The translations under genes and the position numbers were made by a program. A stretch of 64,000 nt of DNA from Sphingomonas sp. CROZ-RG-20F-R02-07. Lineage in GTDB: Bacteria > Pseudomonadota > Alphaproteobacteria > Sphingomonadales > Sphingomonadaceae. A model generated the notes under the pieces. The model searched no databases. It saw only the letters and a list, made by a program, of their open reading frames with translations, and had not been told where the DNA came from. Location of the stretch: contig NZ_JAKNQJ010000007.1 in the NCBI RefSeq assembly GCF_022662335.1, positions 117,635 to 181,634 on the forward strand, written 5' to 3'. This document shows, piece after piece, positions 1 through 8,987 of this stretch (within the stretch, counting starts at the first letter, position 1; each line of letters opens with the position of its first letter).

Positions 1-553
1 CCAGCGCGGAGATCCCCTTAGGCCCCTCCTCGCCGGTGCGCACCATGGTGACGTACACCTCGTTCTCGCCGGCGCCCGAGATGAACTGCTTGGAGCCCGT
101 CACGATCCAGTCGTCGCCGTCGCGCACCGCCTTGGTCTTGAGCGCGGACGCGTCGGAACCCGACGACGGCTCGGTCAGGCAATAGCTGGCGAGCCGCTCC
201 ATCGTCACCAGATCGGGCAGGTATTTGGCCTTCACGGTCGGCGATCCGAACCGGTCGATCATCCAGCTCGCCATGTTGTGGATCGAGATGAACGCGCTGG
301 TGGAGGGGCAGCCATAGGCCATCGCCTCCATGATGAGCGCCGCCTCCATCCGCCCGAGCGCGATGCCGCCCGACTCCTCGCTGACATAGATCGCGGCGAA
401 GCCCAGATCGGCGGCGGCCTTGATCGTCTCGCGCGGGAAAACGTGCTTTTCGTCCCATTCGGCGGCGTGCGGCGTGATCCGGTCGGCGGTGAAGCGCCGC
501 GCGAGCTCCTGGATCTCGCGCTGGTCGGCGGTCAGGTCGAACTGGTCGGTCAT
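1..553 (-). CDS. Acyl-CoA dehydrogenase, N-terminal part (cut by window edge)
   Basis: The first 184 residues of an acyl-CoA dehydrogenase are visible; the C-terminus lies outside the window. The N-terminal helical domain is followed by the typical YCLTEPSSGSDAS stretch (about residues 125-137), which binds flavin and substrate in this family, and by the start of the middle beta domain (VTGSKQFISGAGE). The reaction is FAD-dependent alpha,beta-oxidation of an acyl-CoA. The start codon overlaps the stop of the upstream lipoprotein gene (ATGA), so they are co-transcribed. Because mmsA lies two genes upstream, an isobutyryl-CoA dehydrogenase of valine breakdown is the likeliest role, but that is inferred from context. 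The family assignment is secure. Confidence 0.9.
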   Translation of the reverse strand, partial: MTDQFDLTADQREIQELARRFTADRITPHAAEWDEKHVFPRETIKAAADLGFAAIYVSEESGGIALGRMEAALIMEAMAYGCPSTSAFISIHNMASWMIDRFGSPTVKAKYLPDLVTMERLASYCLTEPSSGSDASALKTKAVRDGDDWIVTGSKQFISGAGENEVYVTMVRTGEEGPKGISAL

Positions 554-1035
554 TTCGGGCACCTGGAATAACGGAACGATCCCGCGGGACTCTTCGCCTC
601 GCGCACCAAGGTCTGCGGATCGACCAGGGTGAGCGTCTCGGTGTCGCTCCAGCGCTTGCCCTCGCCCAGATAGTCGAGCTTCAGCGACAGGCTGCCCGGC
701 GCGAGCCGGTCCGCCCTGCCGATCGTGGCGTGCGATTCGTAGAAGGTGAGCGCGTCGCTGGAGACGATCATCAGCCCCTTCGCATCACCCCGGCCGGGCA
801 CGCAATCCTTGCCGACCATGCCCCAGCGGCCCTGGAACGGCGCAGGGATGCCGGCGACCGGCGAGGGCGAAGGCTGCGCGATCGGCACCATCTGGTTGCC
901 CGGATCCATGGTGAGGTTGGCCGGCACCTGCTCCTGCATGGCGGTGGGCGCCGCGTCGGAGGAATTGTTGCCCGACCCGCTCTTGGAACAGGCCGACAGC
1001 GCCAGCGCGGCGGTGGCGAGAAGAAGGATCCGCAT
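550..1035 (-). CDS. Small lipoprotein of unknown function
   Basis: A 161-residue protein with a lipoprotein signal: a short hydrophobic stretch ends in the lipobox LSAC (cysteine at about residue 16). A low-complexity Ser/Asn/Pro linker follows, then a compact C-terminal domain (about residues 65-161) with two cysteines. It should sit on the periplasmic side of a membrane. It lies between mmsA (6 bases upstream) and an acyl-CoA dehydrogenase (4-base overlap), so it is carried in the same transcript. A longer reading frame exists upstream, but the lipobox only makes sense with this start. I do not recognise a named family. Confidence 0.8.
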   Translation of the reverse strand: MRILLLATAALALSACSKSGSGNNSSDAAPTAMQEQVPANLTMDPGNQMVPIAQPSPSPVAGIPAPFQGRWGMVGKDCVPGRGDAKGLMIVSSDALTFYESHATIGRADRLAPGSLSLKLDYLGEGKRWSDTETLTLVDPQTLVREAKSPAGSFRYSRCPK

Positions 1036-1040
1036 GCCGC

Positions 1041-2570
1041 TCAGCCCATCGTCGGGATGACGAAGGCGTCGTTGACGCGCGACGGGCCACCATCCTCCGA
1101 CCCGCGCGGCAGCGCCGAGCCGTCGGGCCAGCGCTGCGTGACGGTCTTCACCTTGGTCCAGAACTTCACGCCCTCCATGCCGTGCTGGTTGGTGTCGCCG
1201 AACGCGCTGCGCTTCCACCCGCCGAAGCTGTGATAGGCGACCGGCACCGGGATCGGCACGTTGATCCCGACCATGCCGACATTCACCCGCGCGGCGAATT
1301 CGCGCGCGGCATGGCCGTTGCGCGTGAAGATCGCGACGCCGTTGCCGTACTGATGCTCGCTCGGCAGCCGCACCGCCTCCTCGAAATCCCTAGCCCGGAC
1401 GATCTGGAGGACGGGGCCGAAAATCTCCTCCCGGTACGCGCTCATGGCCGGCGTCACGTGATCGAACAGGCTGGGGCCGATGAAGAAGCCCTTCTCATGC
1501 CCCTGGAGTTCGAAGCCGCGTCCGTCGACGACGAGTTCGGCGCCCTCGTCCACTCCGGTCTGGATCCAGTTCTCGATGCGCGTGCGGTGCGCGGCGTTCA
1601 CCACCGGGCCGTAATGCGCGTCTTCGTCGGTCGAAACGCCCACGCGCAGCGCGGCGATTGCGGGGATCAGCTTTTCGCGAAGCGCCTCGGCGGTCTTCTC
1701 GCCGACCGGCACCACCACGGGAAGCGCCATGCAGCGTTCGCCCGCCGAGCCGAAGGCCGCACCCGACAGATCGGCCACCACCTGATCGAGATCGGCATCG
1801 GGCATCACGATGCCGTGGTTCTTCGCCCCGCCCATCGCCTGCACGCGCTTGCCCGCATCGACGCCGCGCCGATAGACATAATGCGCGATGTCGGACGATC
1901 CGACGAAGCTCACCGCGGCGATCGCCGGGTGATCGAGGATCGCGTCGACCATCTCCTTGTCGCCGTGCACGACCTGCAGGATGCCCTCGGGCAGCCCCGC
2001 CTCGCGGAACAGCTCGGCCAGCCGCACCGGCACCGACGGATCGCGCTCGCTGGGCTTCAGGATGAAGGCGTTGCCGGTCGCGATCGCGACGCCGGACATC
2101 CAGAGCGGGATCATCGCGGGGAAGTTGAACGGCGTGATCCCGGCGCCGATGCCGAGCGGCTGGCGCATCGAATAGACGTCGATCCCGGGCCCCGCACCCT
2201 GCGTGTATTCGCCCTTCAGGATGTGCGGAATGCCGCAGCAGAATTCGATCACCTCGAGCCCGCGCTGGATGTCGCCGCGGCTGTCCGCCACCACCTTGCC
2301 ATGTTCGGCGCTGAGCAGCCGGGCGAGCTCGTCCATGTTCTGCTCGACCAGTTCCTTGAAGCGGAACATCACGCGCGCGCGGCGCTGCGGGTTGGTCGCG
2401 GCCCAGCCAGGCTGCGCGGCCTGCGCCGCGGCCACCGCGCGATCGAGATCGGCGGCGGTGCCGAGCGTCACCTGCGCCTGCACCTGCCCCGTATTCGGGT
2501 CGAACACGTCGCTGCTACGCCCGCCCGCGCCGCCACTGGCGCCCGCGATGAAATGATCGATGATACGCAA
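1041..2570 (-). CDS. mmsA: Methylmalonate-semialdehyde dehydrogenase (CoA-acylating)
   Basis: A 509-residue aldehyde dehydrogenase of normal family length. It oxidises methylmalonate semialdehyde (from valine) or malonate semialdehyde with NAD and CoA, giving propionyl-CoA or acetyl-CoA. The sequence has the mmsA-type N-terminus (HFIAG), the NFPAMIPLWM segment of the cofactor fold and the catalytic cysteine in GSAGERCMA. A good ribosome-binding site (GGAGA) precedes the ATG. It stands 68 bases downstream of the B12-uptake ATPase gene on the same strand and heads a group with a lipoprotein and an acyl-CoA dehydrogenase. Propionyl-CoA is normally used through B12-dependent methylmalonyl-CoA mutase, which gives a metabolic reason for the neighbourhood. 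Confidence 0.93.
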   Translation of the reverse strand: MRIIDHFIAGASGGAGGRSSDVFDPNTGQVQAQVTLGTAADLDRAVAAAQAAQPGWAATNPQRRARVMFRFKELVEQNMDELARLLSAEHGKVVADSRGDIQRGLEVIEFCCGIPHILKGEYTQGAGPGIDVYSMRQPLGIGAGITPFNFPAMIPLWMSGVAIATGNAFILKPSERDPSVPVRLAELFREAGLPEGILQVVHGDKEMVDAILDHPAIAAVSFVGSSDIAHYVYRRGVDAGKRVQAMGGAKNHGIVMPDADLDQVVADLSGAAFGSAGERCMALPVVVPVGEKTAEALREKLIPAIAALRVGVSTDEDAHYGPVVNAAHRTRIENWIQTGVDEGAELVVDGRGFELQGHEKGFFIGPSLFDHVTPAMSAYREEIFGPVLQIVRARDFEEAVRLPSEHQYGNGVAIFTRNGHAAREFAARVNVGMVGINVPIPVPVAYHSFGGWKRSAFGDTNQHGMEGVKFWTKVKTVTQRWPDGSALPRGSEDGGPSRVNDAFVIPTMG

Positions 2571-2638
2571 ACGGGCTCTCCTGCCGATCGGCCGCGCCGA
2601 CTCTGTCGGGCCGCCTTTGGCACAACCGTCGAGCGCTG

Positions 2639-3430
2639 TCAGCGATCCAGACGCGCGACGGGTATGCCGATCGGCCGCCCCTCGATCATGACGGGCACCA
2701 CGCGGACGCCGAACACCGCGGCGAGGCGCGCCGGCGTCAGCACCTCGGCCGCGGGGCCGAAGGCGGCGATGCGGCCGTCCTGCAACAGCAGCACGTCGTC
2801 GGCGGCCGACGCCGCCAGCATCAGGTCGTGCAGCACCATCGCCACCCCGGCGCCCTCGGCCGCCGCGGCCTTCAGCCGGTCGACCAGATCGAACCGGTGC
2901 GCGGGATCGAGGCTGGCGAGCGGCTCGTCCACCAGCAGCCAGCGCGGGCGCCCCGCCAGCACGCGCGCCAGCAGCACGCGCGCGCGCTCGCCACCCGACA
3001 GTTCGTTCACCGGCCGATCGGCGAGGGAGAGCGTGCCCGTATCCGCCATCGCGCGTTCCACCGCGGCGCGGTCGTCGGCCGAGGGCGCGGCGTGCGGGCT
3101 GCGATACGGCAGCCGGCCGAGCGCCACCACGTCGCGCGCCGCGACGTTCCAGTGCACCGTCGCTTCCTGCGGCAGATAGCCGATCCGGCGGGCGCGTTCG
3201 CGCGGGTCGAGCCGGGCCACGTCCTCGTCGCCGATCCGCACCCGGCCGGCGGCTGCGGGGATCAGCGCCGCGGCGGCCTTGACGAGCGTGCTCTTGCCCG
3301 CGCCGTTCGGTCCCAGGATCGCGGTGAGCCGGCCCGGCCGCAGGATGGCGGACACGTCGTGCAGCACCCGCCGCCGGCCGAGCGTCACGCCGAGCGCCTC
3401 GATCCGCAGTTCGCCGCCGGTCAGTTCCAT
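2639..3430 (-). CDS. btuD: ABC transporter ATP-binding protein, vitamin B12 uptake
   Basis: A 263-residue ATPase. Walker A (GPNGAGKST) is at residues 40-48, the signature LSGGERARVLLARVL follows in the second half, and Walker B ends in LLVDEP. It powers import across the inner membrane by the FecCD-type permease next to it, with which it overlaps by 10 bases. A longer open frame runs upstream inside the permease gene but is out of frame with it; the ATG chosen gives the usual N-terminus. It is the last gene of the set receptor-binding protein-permease-ATPase behind a cobalamin riboswitch, so cobalamin, rather than iron-siderophore, is the likely substrate. Confidence 0.88.
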   Translation of the reverse strand: MELTGGELRIEALGVTLGRRRVLHDVSAILRPGRLTAILGPNGAGKSTLVKAAAALIPAAAGRVRIGDEDVARLDPRERARRIGYLPQEATVHWNVAARDVVALGRLPYRSPHAAPSADDRAAVERAMADTGTLSLADRPVNELSGGERARVLLARVLAGRPRWLLVDEPLASLDPAHRFDLVDRLKAAAAEGAGVAMVLHDLMLAASAADDVLLLQDGRIAAFGPAAEVLTPARLAAVFGVRVVPVMIEGRPIGIPVARLDR

Positions 3431-4389
3431 GACGCCCCCCGCGATCGCACCAGCAGCGTCAGGAAGAACGGCGCCCCGATGAGCGCCATCGCGGCGCCCA
3501 GCCGCACCTCGCCCGCGCCCGGCGTCAGCCGGACGAGGCTGTCGGCGGCCAGCACCAGCGCCGCGCCGCCGAGTGCGGACGGGAGCAGCAACCCGCCCGG
3601 CCGATGCCCGAACACCGGCCGCAGCAGATGCGGCACCACCAGTCCGACGAACCCGACCACGCCCGTCACCGCGACCCCTGCGCCCACCACCAGCCCGGTG
3701 CCGAGCATGACGAGCGCACGCACCCGCCCCAGCCGGACGCCCAGCGAATGCGCCGCCGCCTCGCCCAGCGACAGCGCGTCGAGCGCGGTGCCGGTCAGCA
3801 GCAGCAGCACGCCGCCCGCCAGCATCGGCGGCACCGCCATCGCGACGTCGCCCCAGCCGCGATCGGTGAGCGCGCCCATGATCCAGTCGATCACCTCCGC
3901 CACCGCATAGGGATTGGGCGCGATCGAGATGAGAAAGGCGGTGAGCGCGCCGGCGAAGCTCGTCAGCACGGTGCCGGCGAGAACGAAGGTGACGGTGCCC
4001 GGCGAGCGCCAGGTGAGCGCCACCAGCAGCGCCATCGCCAGCCCTGCACCGAGCATGGCGCAGGCAAAGACGATCGGCCCGGTGGCGATCCCCGCCACGA
4101 TCGCGGCGACCGCGCCCAGCGCCGCGACCGAGGATACCCCCAGCACGGCGGGGTCCGCCAGCGGGTTGCGCAGATAGCCTTGCAACACCGCGCCCGACAG
4201 GCCGAGCCCCGCACCCAGCACGAGGCCGAGCACCGCGCGCGGCAGGCGCAACTGGAGGATGATCCACCAGCGCGGATCGGCGCTGAAGAGGGCCGCGGGC
4301 GGCACCCAGACCTTGCCGCAAAGCAGCGAGGCGAGGAACAGCAGCGTGACGAGCCCGGCGAGCAGCGCGAGTTTGACCGCGCGGCTCAT
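3421..4389 (-). CDS. btuC: FecCD/BtuC-family permease, vitamin B12 uptake
   Basis: A 322-residue inner-membrane protein with about nine or ten hydrophobic segments, starting with an N-terminal helix (residues 7-27). The LRLPRAVLGLVLGAGLGLSG stretch and the NPLADPAVLGVSSVAALGA region are diagnostic of the FecCD/BtuC permease family, and GVVGFVGLVVPHLLR marks the region that contacts the ATPase. It forms the channel of an ABC importer with the overlapping ATPase. Its start overlaps the end of the binding-protein gene by 4 bases (ATGA), so translation is coupled. Confidence 0.9.
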   Translation of the reverse strand: MSRAVKLALLAGLVTLLFLASLLCGKVWVPPAALFSADPRWWIILQLRLPRAVLGLVLGAGLGLSGAVLQGYLRNPLADPAVLGVSSVAALGAVAAIVAGIATGPIVFACAMLGAGLAMALLVALTWRSPGTVTFVLAGTVLTSFAGALTAFLISIAPNPYAVAEVIDWIMGALTDRGWGDVAMAVPPMLAGGVLLLLTGTALDALSLGEAAAHSLGVRLGRVRALVMLGTGLVVGAGVAVTGVVGFVGLVVPHLLRPVFGHRPGGLLLPSALGGAALVLAADSLVRLTPGAGEVRLGAAMALIGAPFFLTLLVRSRGASWN

Positions 4390-5198
4390 GATAGCGTCGC
4401 CCGGATCGCGGCGAGGCGGCGCAGCGCGGGCACGATCACCGGGCCGCCGCAATTGATGAGGTCGCGCGCGAACCACGCATGGCGGGCATCCTTCAGCAGC
4501 GCGCGGCGCATCGCCGCGCCGCGGCTCGGGCCGTCGGGTGCGATGATGATCGCAGGGGGATCCATCACCAGCGCCTCACCCGACAGCCGGCCGGTGTGGG
4601 TGAGGCCGTGCCGGGTGGCGGCGTTGGCGAAACCGGCATGCGTCATCATGTCGTCCAGCAGCGTGCCCGGCCCGGTCGCCAGCTCGCCCGAGATATAGAG
4701 CAGCGCGGTGGGCCGGCGGTCGTGCCGCGCGACGGAGGCGACCGTGCGATCGATCTCGGCGTTCAGCGCGCGCCCGGCGGCGCGCGTGCCCGTGGCGTCG
4801 GCGATCTGCATCACCTGCGCCTCGCTGTCGGCGATCGACGGCGCGAAATTCAGCACCAAAGTGTGCAGGCCGGCGCGTGCATAGGCCGCCTTGGTGGCCA
4901 TCGGCGTGAAGCTGCTGGTGATGACCAGATCGGGGCGGAGCGCGATCACCTCCTCCGCCGTGCCCTCGGTGCCGCGGAACCGCCGCGCCAGTGCCACGGG
5001 GATCGAGGTCGCGCTCGGCTCCTGCGAATAATGGCTGATCGCCGCGATCCGTGCGGGGGGCACGAGGCGCATCAGCACCGCGTCCGCGCACGGATTGGTC
5101 GAGACGATCCGCATCGGCACCGCGCCCGCCCGCGGCGGCGGCGCGGCGGGCACGGGCCCGCACGCACCGAGCAGCAGAAGGGCGCCGAGCGCGCGCAT
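4386..5198 (-). CDS. btuF: Periplasmic substrate-binding protein (BtuF-like), vitamin B12 uptake
   Basis: A 270-residue exported binding protein. The N-terminus is a hydrophobic signal with a lipobox-like LGAC, so it may be a lipoprotein. The mature part opens with MRIVSTNPCAD and carries the helical-backbone family marks EVIALRPDLVI and a long linking helix. It delivers a ligand taken up by the outer-membrane receptor to the BtuC-like permease. Its ATG overlaps the receptor stop codon by one base (TGATG). Riboswitch control points to cobalamin; a siderophore or heme ligand would be the alternative. Confidence 0.87.
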   Translation of the reverse strand: MRALGALLLLGACGPVPAAPPPRAGAVPMRIVSTNPCADAVLMRLVPPARIAAISHYSQEPSATSIPVALARRFRGTEGTAEEVIALRPDLVITSSFTPMATKAAYARAGLHTLVLNFAPSIADSEAQVMQIADATGTRAAGRALNAEIDRTVASVARHDRRPTALLYISGELATGPGTLLDDMMTHAGFANAATRHGLTHTGRLSGEALVMDPPAIIIAPDGPSRGAAMRRALLKDARHAWFARDLINCGGPVIVPALRRLAAIRATLS

Positions 5199-7129
5199 CA
5201 GTCGAGCGACACGCGCACGCCGCCATAGGCCGCGCGGCCATAGGTGCCATAGCCGGCGATCACGCGGTAGGATTGGTCGGTGACGTTGTCGACGCGGCCA
5301 TAGACCGCGATCCGCCGGTTGATCGGCATCTCGGCGCGCACCCCCAGCAGCGCATAGCCGTCGAGCCGGACGGAGTTGGCAGCATTGTCGAAACTGTCGC
5401 CCACGGCGGTGACGGTGCCGCCGATCTGCAGCCCGAAGGGGAAGCGGTAATCGACGTTCGTGCTGATCGTCTGGTGCGGCCGCCGCGCGAGATCGAGCCC
5501 ATAGGCCGTGCCCGGCGTGCGGTTCTTTGCATCGATATACGAATAATTGGCCGAGAATGTCAGCGCATCGACGGGCTTCAGCGCCAACGTCAGTTCGACG
5601 CCATCGGCGGTCGCGCGCGCGATATTGTCGTACACGCCGAACGCGCGATCGACGCAGATGCTGCCGCTCGTCAATTGCTCGAGCCGCGTGCACGAGCGGA
5701 AGGTGATCTGGTTGCGCGTGATCCGGTTGAAATAGGTGGCGCTCGCCACCGCCCGGCCGCCGAGCAGCGACTGTTCCACGCCCAGATCGTAATTGCGCGC
5801 GACCTCGGGCGAGAGCCGCGTGTTCCCATAGGCGCTGTAGAGCTGGTAGAGCGTCGGCGCCTTGAAGCCCTCGCCATAGCTCGCGCGCAGCGTCGTCCCG
5901 GTGCGAAGCGCCAGCGCCGCATCCGCGCCGAAGCTCGTGTGGTTGCCGAACGTGTCGTGATCGTCGTTGCGCACGCCGCCGGTGATCGTTAGCTCGCGGA
6001 TCGGCTTCACGATCGCCTCGCCATAGACGCTGGTGATGCCGGTCCGCTCGGTGGTGAAGCCGTCGTAGAAGCGACTATTCTCGCGCTCTGCCCCGCCGAC
6101 GAGGCGGATCTGCTGGGTCAGCGTGAAATCGCCCTGATATTCATACCGCTCGCTGCGACCGCGCGCCAGGAACGTCTCGGTCGGGGCCTGCGTCGGATCG
6201 TAATTGTCGCGGTTGATGTCGGCGATGGTGAACGCGATCCGGTTGCGCAGGCGATCGCCCAGCAGGTTCGCGTGAAGCCCGGCATAGCCGTAGATTTCCT
6301 GCGTGGTGCCATATTCGGGATCGTCCGCCAGCGTATAGTTGGGGGGCGGGAAGCCGTCGAAATTCGCCTTGCTGTGCGCATAATAGCCGCGCAGATCGAT
6401 GCCGATGCCCGGTGCGATCTCGTAATCCAGCCGCCCGGTGCCGCCGATCTGCTCGTAACCGTCGCGCTCGGTGCCGATCGCCGCGGCCGAGATGCCGTCG
6501 GTCCGCAGATAGCCCGCGGTCAGCGCGCCCGACAGGTTGCCGGTCGCCCCCGACAGCCCGGCGCTCGCAAACGCCGTGCCCGCATAGCCGCCCTCGGCGC
6601 GCGCACGGGCGTGGAGGCCCTCGGTCGGCGTCTCGGTGATGATGTTGACGACGCCGCCGATCGCCTGGCTGCCCCAGGGCACGGCGTTGGGCCCGCGCAG
6701 CACCTCGATCCGCGCGACCGAGGCCGACAGCAGGTTGGCGAAATCATAGCCGCCGCCCGCCGACGACGGATCGTTGACGCGCACGCCGTCGATCACCACC
6801 AGCGTCTGCTCCGCCTCGGCGCCGCGGATGCGCACGCTCGTCAGCGTGCCGATGCCGCCGTTGCGCGTGACCGTGACGCCCGGCGTCGTCGCCAGCAGGT
6901 CGGACAGCACGGTCGTCTGGCGGCGCTCGATCTCGGCGCGGTCGATCACGGTGACCGCCTGCCCCACCTCGCGCGCATCCTGCGGCACGCGCGAGGCGGT
7001 GACGATGACGTCGGTGCCGGGGGCGACGCTGTCGAGGCCGGTATCGGCGGGCGCGACCTGCGCGACGGCGGGCGAGGCGATCAGCGCGGCCGGGATCAGC
7101 GCGGCGGAGATCAGGAAAAGGGACTTCAC
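5198..7129 (-). CDS. btuB: TonB-dependent receptor for cobalamin (BtuB-like)
   Basis: A 643-residue outer-membrane receptor. A signal peptide (about residues 1-23, ending AVA) is followed by a TonB-box-like stretch (DVIVTASRVPQ), a plug domain with RIRGAEAEQTLVVIDGVRVND and VLRGPNAVPWGSQAIGGVVNI, and a 22-strand-type barrel to the C-terminus. The length matches BtuB (about 600) rather than the larger siderophore receptors. It is the first gene of the uptake operon and lies just downstream of a cobalamin riboswitch, which should shut expression when B12 is abundant. Confidence 0.92.
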   Translation of the reverse strand: MKSLFLISAALIPAALIASPAVAQVAPADTGLDSVAPGTDVIVTASRVPQDAREVGQAVTVIDRAEIERRQTTVLSDLLATTPGVTVTRNGGIGTLTSVRIRGAEAEQTLVVIDGVRVNDPSSAGGGYDFANLLSASVARIEVLRGPNAVPWGSQAIGGVVNIITETPTEGLHARARAEGGYAGTAFASAGLSGATGNLSGALTAGYLRTDGISAAAIGTERDGYEQIGGTGRLDYEIAPGIGIDLRGYYAHSKANFDGFPPPNYTLADDPEYGTTQEIYGYAGLHANLLGDRLRNRIAFTIADINRDNYDPTQAPTETFLARGRSERYEYQGDFTLTQQIRLVGGAERENSRFYDGFTTERTGITSVYGEAIVKPIRELTITGGVRNDDHDTFGNHTSFGADAALALRTGTTLRASYGEGFKAPTLYQLYSAYGNTRLSPEVARNYDLGVEQSLLGGRAVASATYFNRITRNQITFRSCTRLEQLTSGSICVDRAFGVYDNIARATADGVELTLALKPVDALTFSANYSYIDAKNRTPGTAYGLDLARRPHQTISTNVDYRFPFGLQIGGTVTAVGDSFDNAANSVRLDGYALLGVRAEMPINRRIAVYGRVDNVTDQSYRVIAGYGTYGRAAYGGVRVSLD

Positions 7130-7240
7130 GTGGGCACATCCTCATAAGGACCGCGCGCGGAAGTGCGAGCGGCCGGATGTCGCTCGCTCGAGGGAATGCC
7201 TCGTCCGCACCGGAGCTCCCGCCCGTGCAGTGGATCGACC

Positions 7241-7425
7241 GTGAGAGGCAGGTCTCCTGGCTTCCGGGTCGCCGCGCCCACCCCGCCTTCCCAGGCCGTG
7301 GCCCAGTGGCATATCGGGGTGGCCGCTATCCGGTCACAGTTGCGGGTACAGCGCCGGCCTCGCGGATATTCCCGCTGTCCCGGCTTCCCTTTTGATCCCG
7401 TCGCCGGGAACCCTTCACAGCGGCG
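7241..7425 (-). promoter_or_regulatory. Cobalamin (AdoCbl) riboswitch
   Basis: The minus strand carries the conserved pieces of a cobalamin riboswitch in order. These are a GGGAAGCC segment, the B12 box (CCCGCAACTGTGACCGG, plus-strand 7331-7347), a CTGGGAAGGC-like segment, and the 3' closing GAAGCCAGGAGACCTGCC (7247-7264). It ends about 110 bases before the receptor start codon, in the leader of the B12-uptake operon. Binding of adenosylcobalamin normally reduces expression of such operons. I cannot fold it here, so the exact ends are approximate. Confidence 0.92.
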
Positions 7426-7547
7426 CCCCTAGCCGCGCGGGCGGGCAGCGTCAACGCGAGGCCTTATCGCGGGGCGCCGGGAACATCCCGTGCGCGCGCC
7501 GGTTCCTGATCGCGATCAAGGGCTCATCACGTCCAAGGGAGGCGTTC

Positions 7548-8063
7548 ATGGATATCTGCAATCTCATCCTCGAAGACCATGCCGAGCAGCGCAAGCTGTT
7601 CGCCATCATCGAGGAGATCGGCACCGACGACGCCGAGGCGCTGGGCTCGGTGTGGAACCGCCTTCACGGCCTGCTCGACACGCATGCCGAGGCCGAGGAA
7701 CGCTATTTCTACCCGACCGTGGTGCGCCGCGGCGAGGGCGCTGGCGATGCCGACGACATGCACGAGGAGGTGGAAGACGCGATCGACGATCATAACGAGA
7801 TCCGCGACGCCGCCGCCGCGGTCGCCAAGGAGCAGGTGGGCACGAAGGCGTGGTTCGACGCGGTGGACAAGGCCAACCTCGTCAATTCCAAGCACATGGC
7901 GGAGGAGGAACGCCAGGGCATGACCGATTATCGCCGCCATACCAGCGCCGAGGAACGCCATGCCGCCGCGATCAAGTTCGCCGCGTTCGACGCGAAATAC
8001 CTGACCGGCGTGAAGGCGGTCGACAAGGACCCAGACGCCTATATCGACGAGCAGAAAGGCTGA
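7548..8063 (+). CDS. Hemerythrin HHE-domain protein
   Basis: A 171-residue, soluble, all-helical protein. The spaced iron-ligand set of hemerythrin-like HHE domains is visible: a His in ILEDHAEQ, HGLLDTHAEAEERYFYP, and later DDHNEI and NSKHMAEEE. The family binds a di-iron centre and is linked to oxygen, nitric oxide or redox sensing and to iron storage. A strong ribosome-binding site (GGGAGG) sits before the ATG; the longer open frame upstream runs into the riboswitch region and is not used. The gene is transcribed away from the B12 operon and appears to stand alone. Confidence 0.85.
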   Translation: MDICNLILEDHAEQRKLFAIIEEIGTDDAEALGSVWNRLHGLLDTHAEAEERYFYPTVVRRGEGAGDADDMHEEVEDAIDDHNEIRDAAAAVAKEQVGTKAWFDAVDKANLVNSKHMAEEERQGMTDYRRHTSAEERHAAAIKFAAFDAKYLTGVKAVDKDPDAYIDEQKG

Positions 8064-8136
8064 GCGGACCGGCCCGCATCCGGGTCGCCATCGTCGTCAG
8101 CGGGAGACGCCCTGTCCGGGCGCCTCCGCCGAATGC

Positions 8137-8778
8137 TCAGCGCTGGTCGGGGCCTGAGAAGGCCACGGGATCGAAGCGTGCCGGCGACACGCGTGGCGGC
8201 GGGGTGGTGGCATCGGGCCTGACCAGCGCGGCTTGCTGCGCATCGGGCTGGGCCGCGAAGTGCAAGTCGTCCGCGAGATAAGCGGTCACCATGGTGTCGG
8301 CGGCGAGCCGGCCGCTGGTGCCGTGGATGAGGAACATCGGCCATGCGACCACGACGCCGCCGCCGATCGCCAGCACTTCCTGCCCCGTCCCCTTGCGGGC
8401 GAGGCGCCCCGAAATGCGAACCGGGCCGCTCGGCGTCTCCACATAGTCCAGCCGGATCTCCAACTGTCCGCTCTTGCCGAAATGGCCGTTGCGTTCCGAA
8501 CGCATGACCTCGCCGACCGCCATCGACCCCACCGGCACCACGACCTGCCCGCGATAGAGGAGCGGTTCGGCGACTTCGAGATAGAAGCGGTCGCCGGCGT
8601 GATTGTCTTTGGTGTTGAGCTCGACTCGCGACGTCAGGCGCAACGGCGTGCCCATCGGGAAATAGGAGCGCGCCGCGTTCGTTTGAACGGGCGCGGACCA
8701 GTAGACGCTATATTGCGCGCCGGCGGCCGAGGGCATCAACGACAGGAGCGCTAACCCCGCATACGATATCGGTTTCAT
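8137..8778 (-). CDS. Secreted protein of unknown function
   Basis: A 213-residue protein with a clear signal peptide (about residues 1-21, ending AGA-Q). The mature part is mainly beta-strand in appearance, with VELNTKDNHAGDRFYLEV and RGQVVVPVGSMAVGEV, which resembles conjugal-transfer/TrbI-like or secreted beta-barrel stretches only loosely. The C-terminal 40 residues are rich in Ala, Pro and Asp. It is convergent with the hemerythrin gene and divergent from the HNH gene. No function is assigned. Confidence 0.75.
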   Translation of the reverse strand: MKPISYAGLALLSLMPSAAGAQYSVYWSAPVQTNAARSYFPMGTPLRLTSRVELNTKDNHAGDRFYLEVAEPLLYRGQVVVPVGSMAVGEVMRSERNGHFGKSGQLEIRLDYVETPSGPVRISGRLARKGTGQEVLAIGGGVVVAWPMFLIHGTSGRLAADTMVTAYLADDLHFAAQPDAQQAALVRPDATTPPPRVSPARFDPVAFSGPDQR

Positions 8779-8987
8779 CGAAGGCCCACCCCGTTCATGA
8801 CGGCACCATGATAGGATCTCCGGATTGACCGGGTTTTACGAATTACGCTGAACCCGCGTTTAAGGATCGGCGGCCCCATCCGCGCAGTCGCTTTTGCGGG
8901 ACGACGCGCCGTCGACGGCGTCGAGGATGGGACAAGGGCGCCGCGACGCTATAGGCTGGCGACGACCATCCGGTATCGGCGAGAGAC

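Noticed and set aside
1182..3179. A 665-residue plus-strand open frame
   Set aside because: Antisense to mmsA and the B12 ATPase gene; the residues are the codon-aligned shadow of high-GC genes with recognised families on the other strand.
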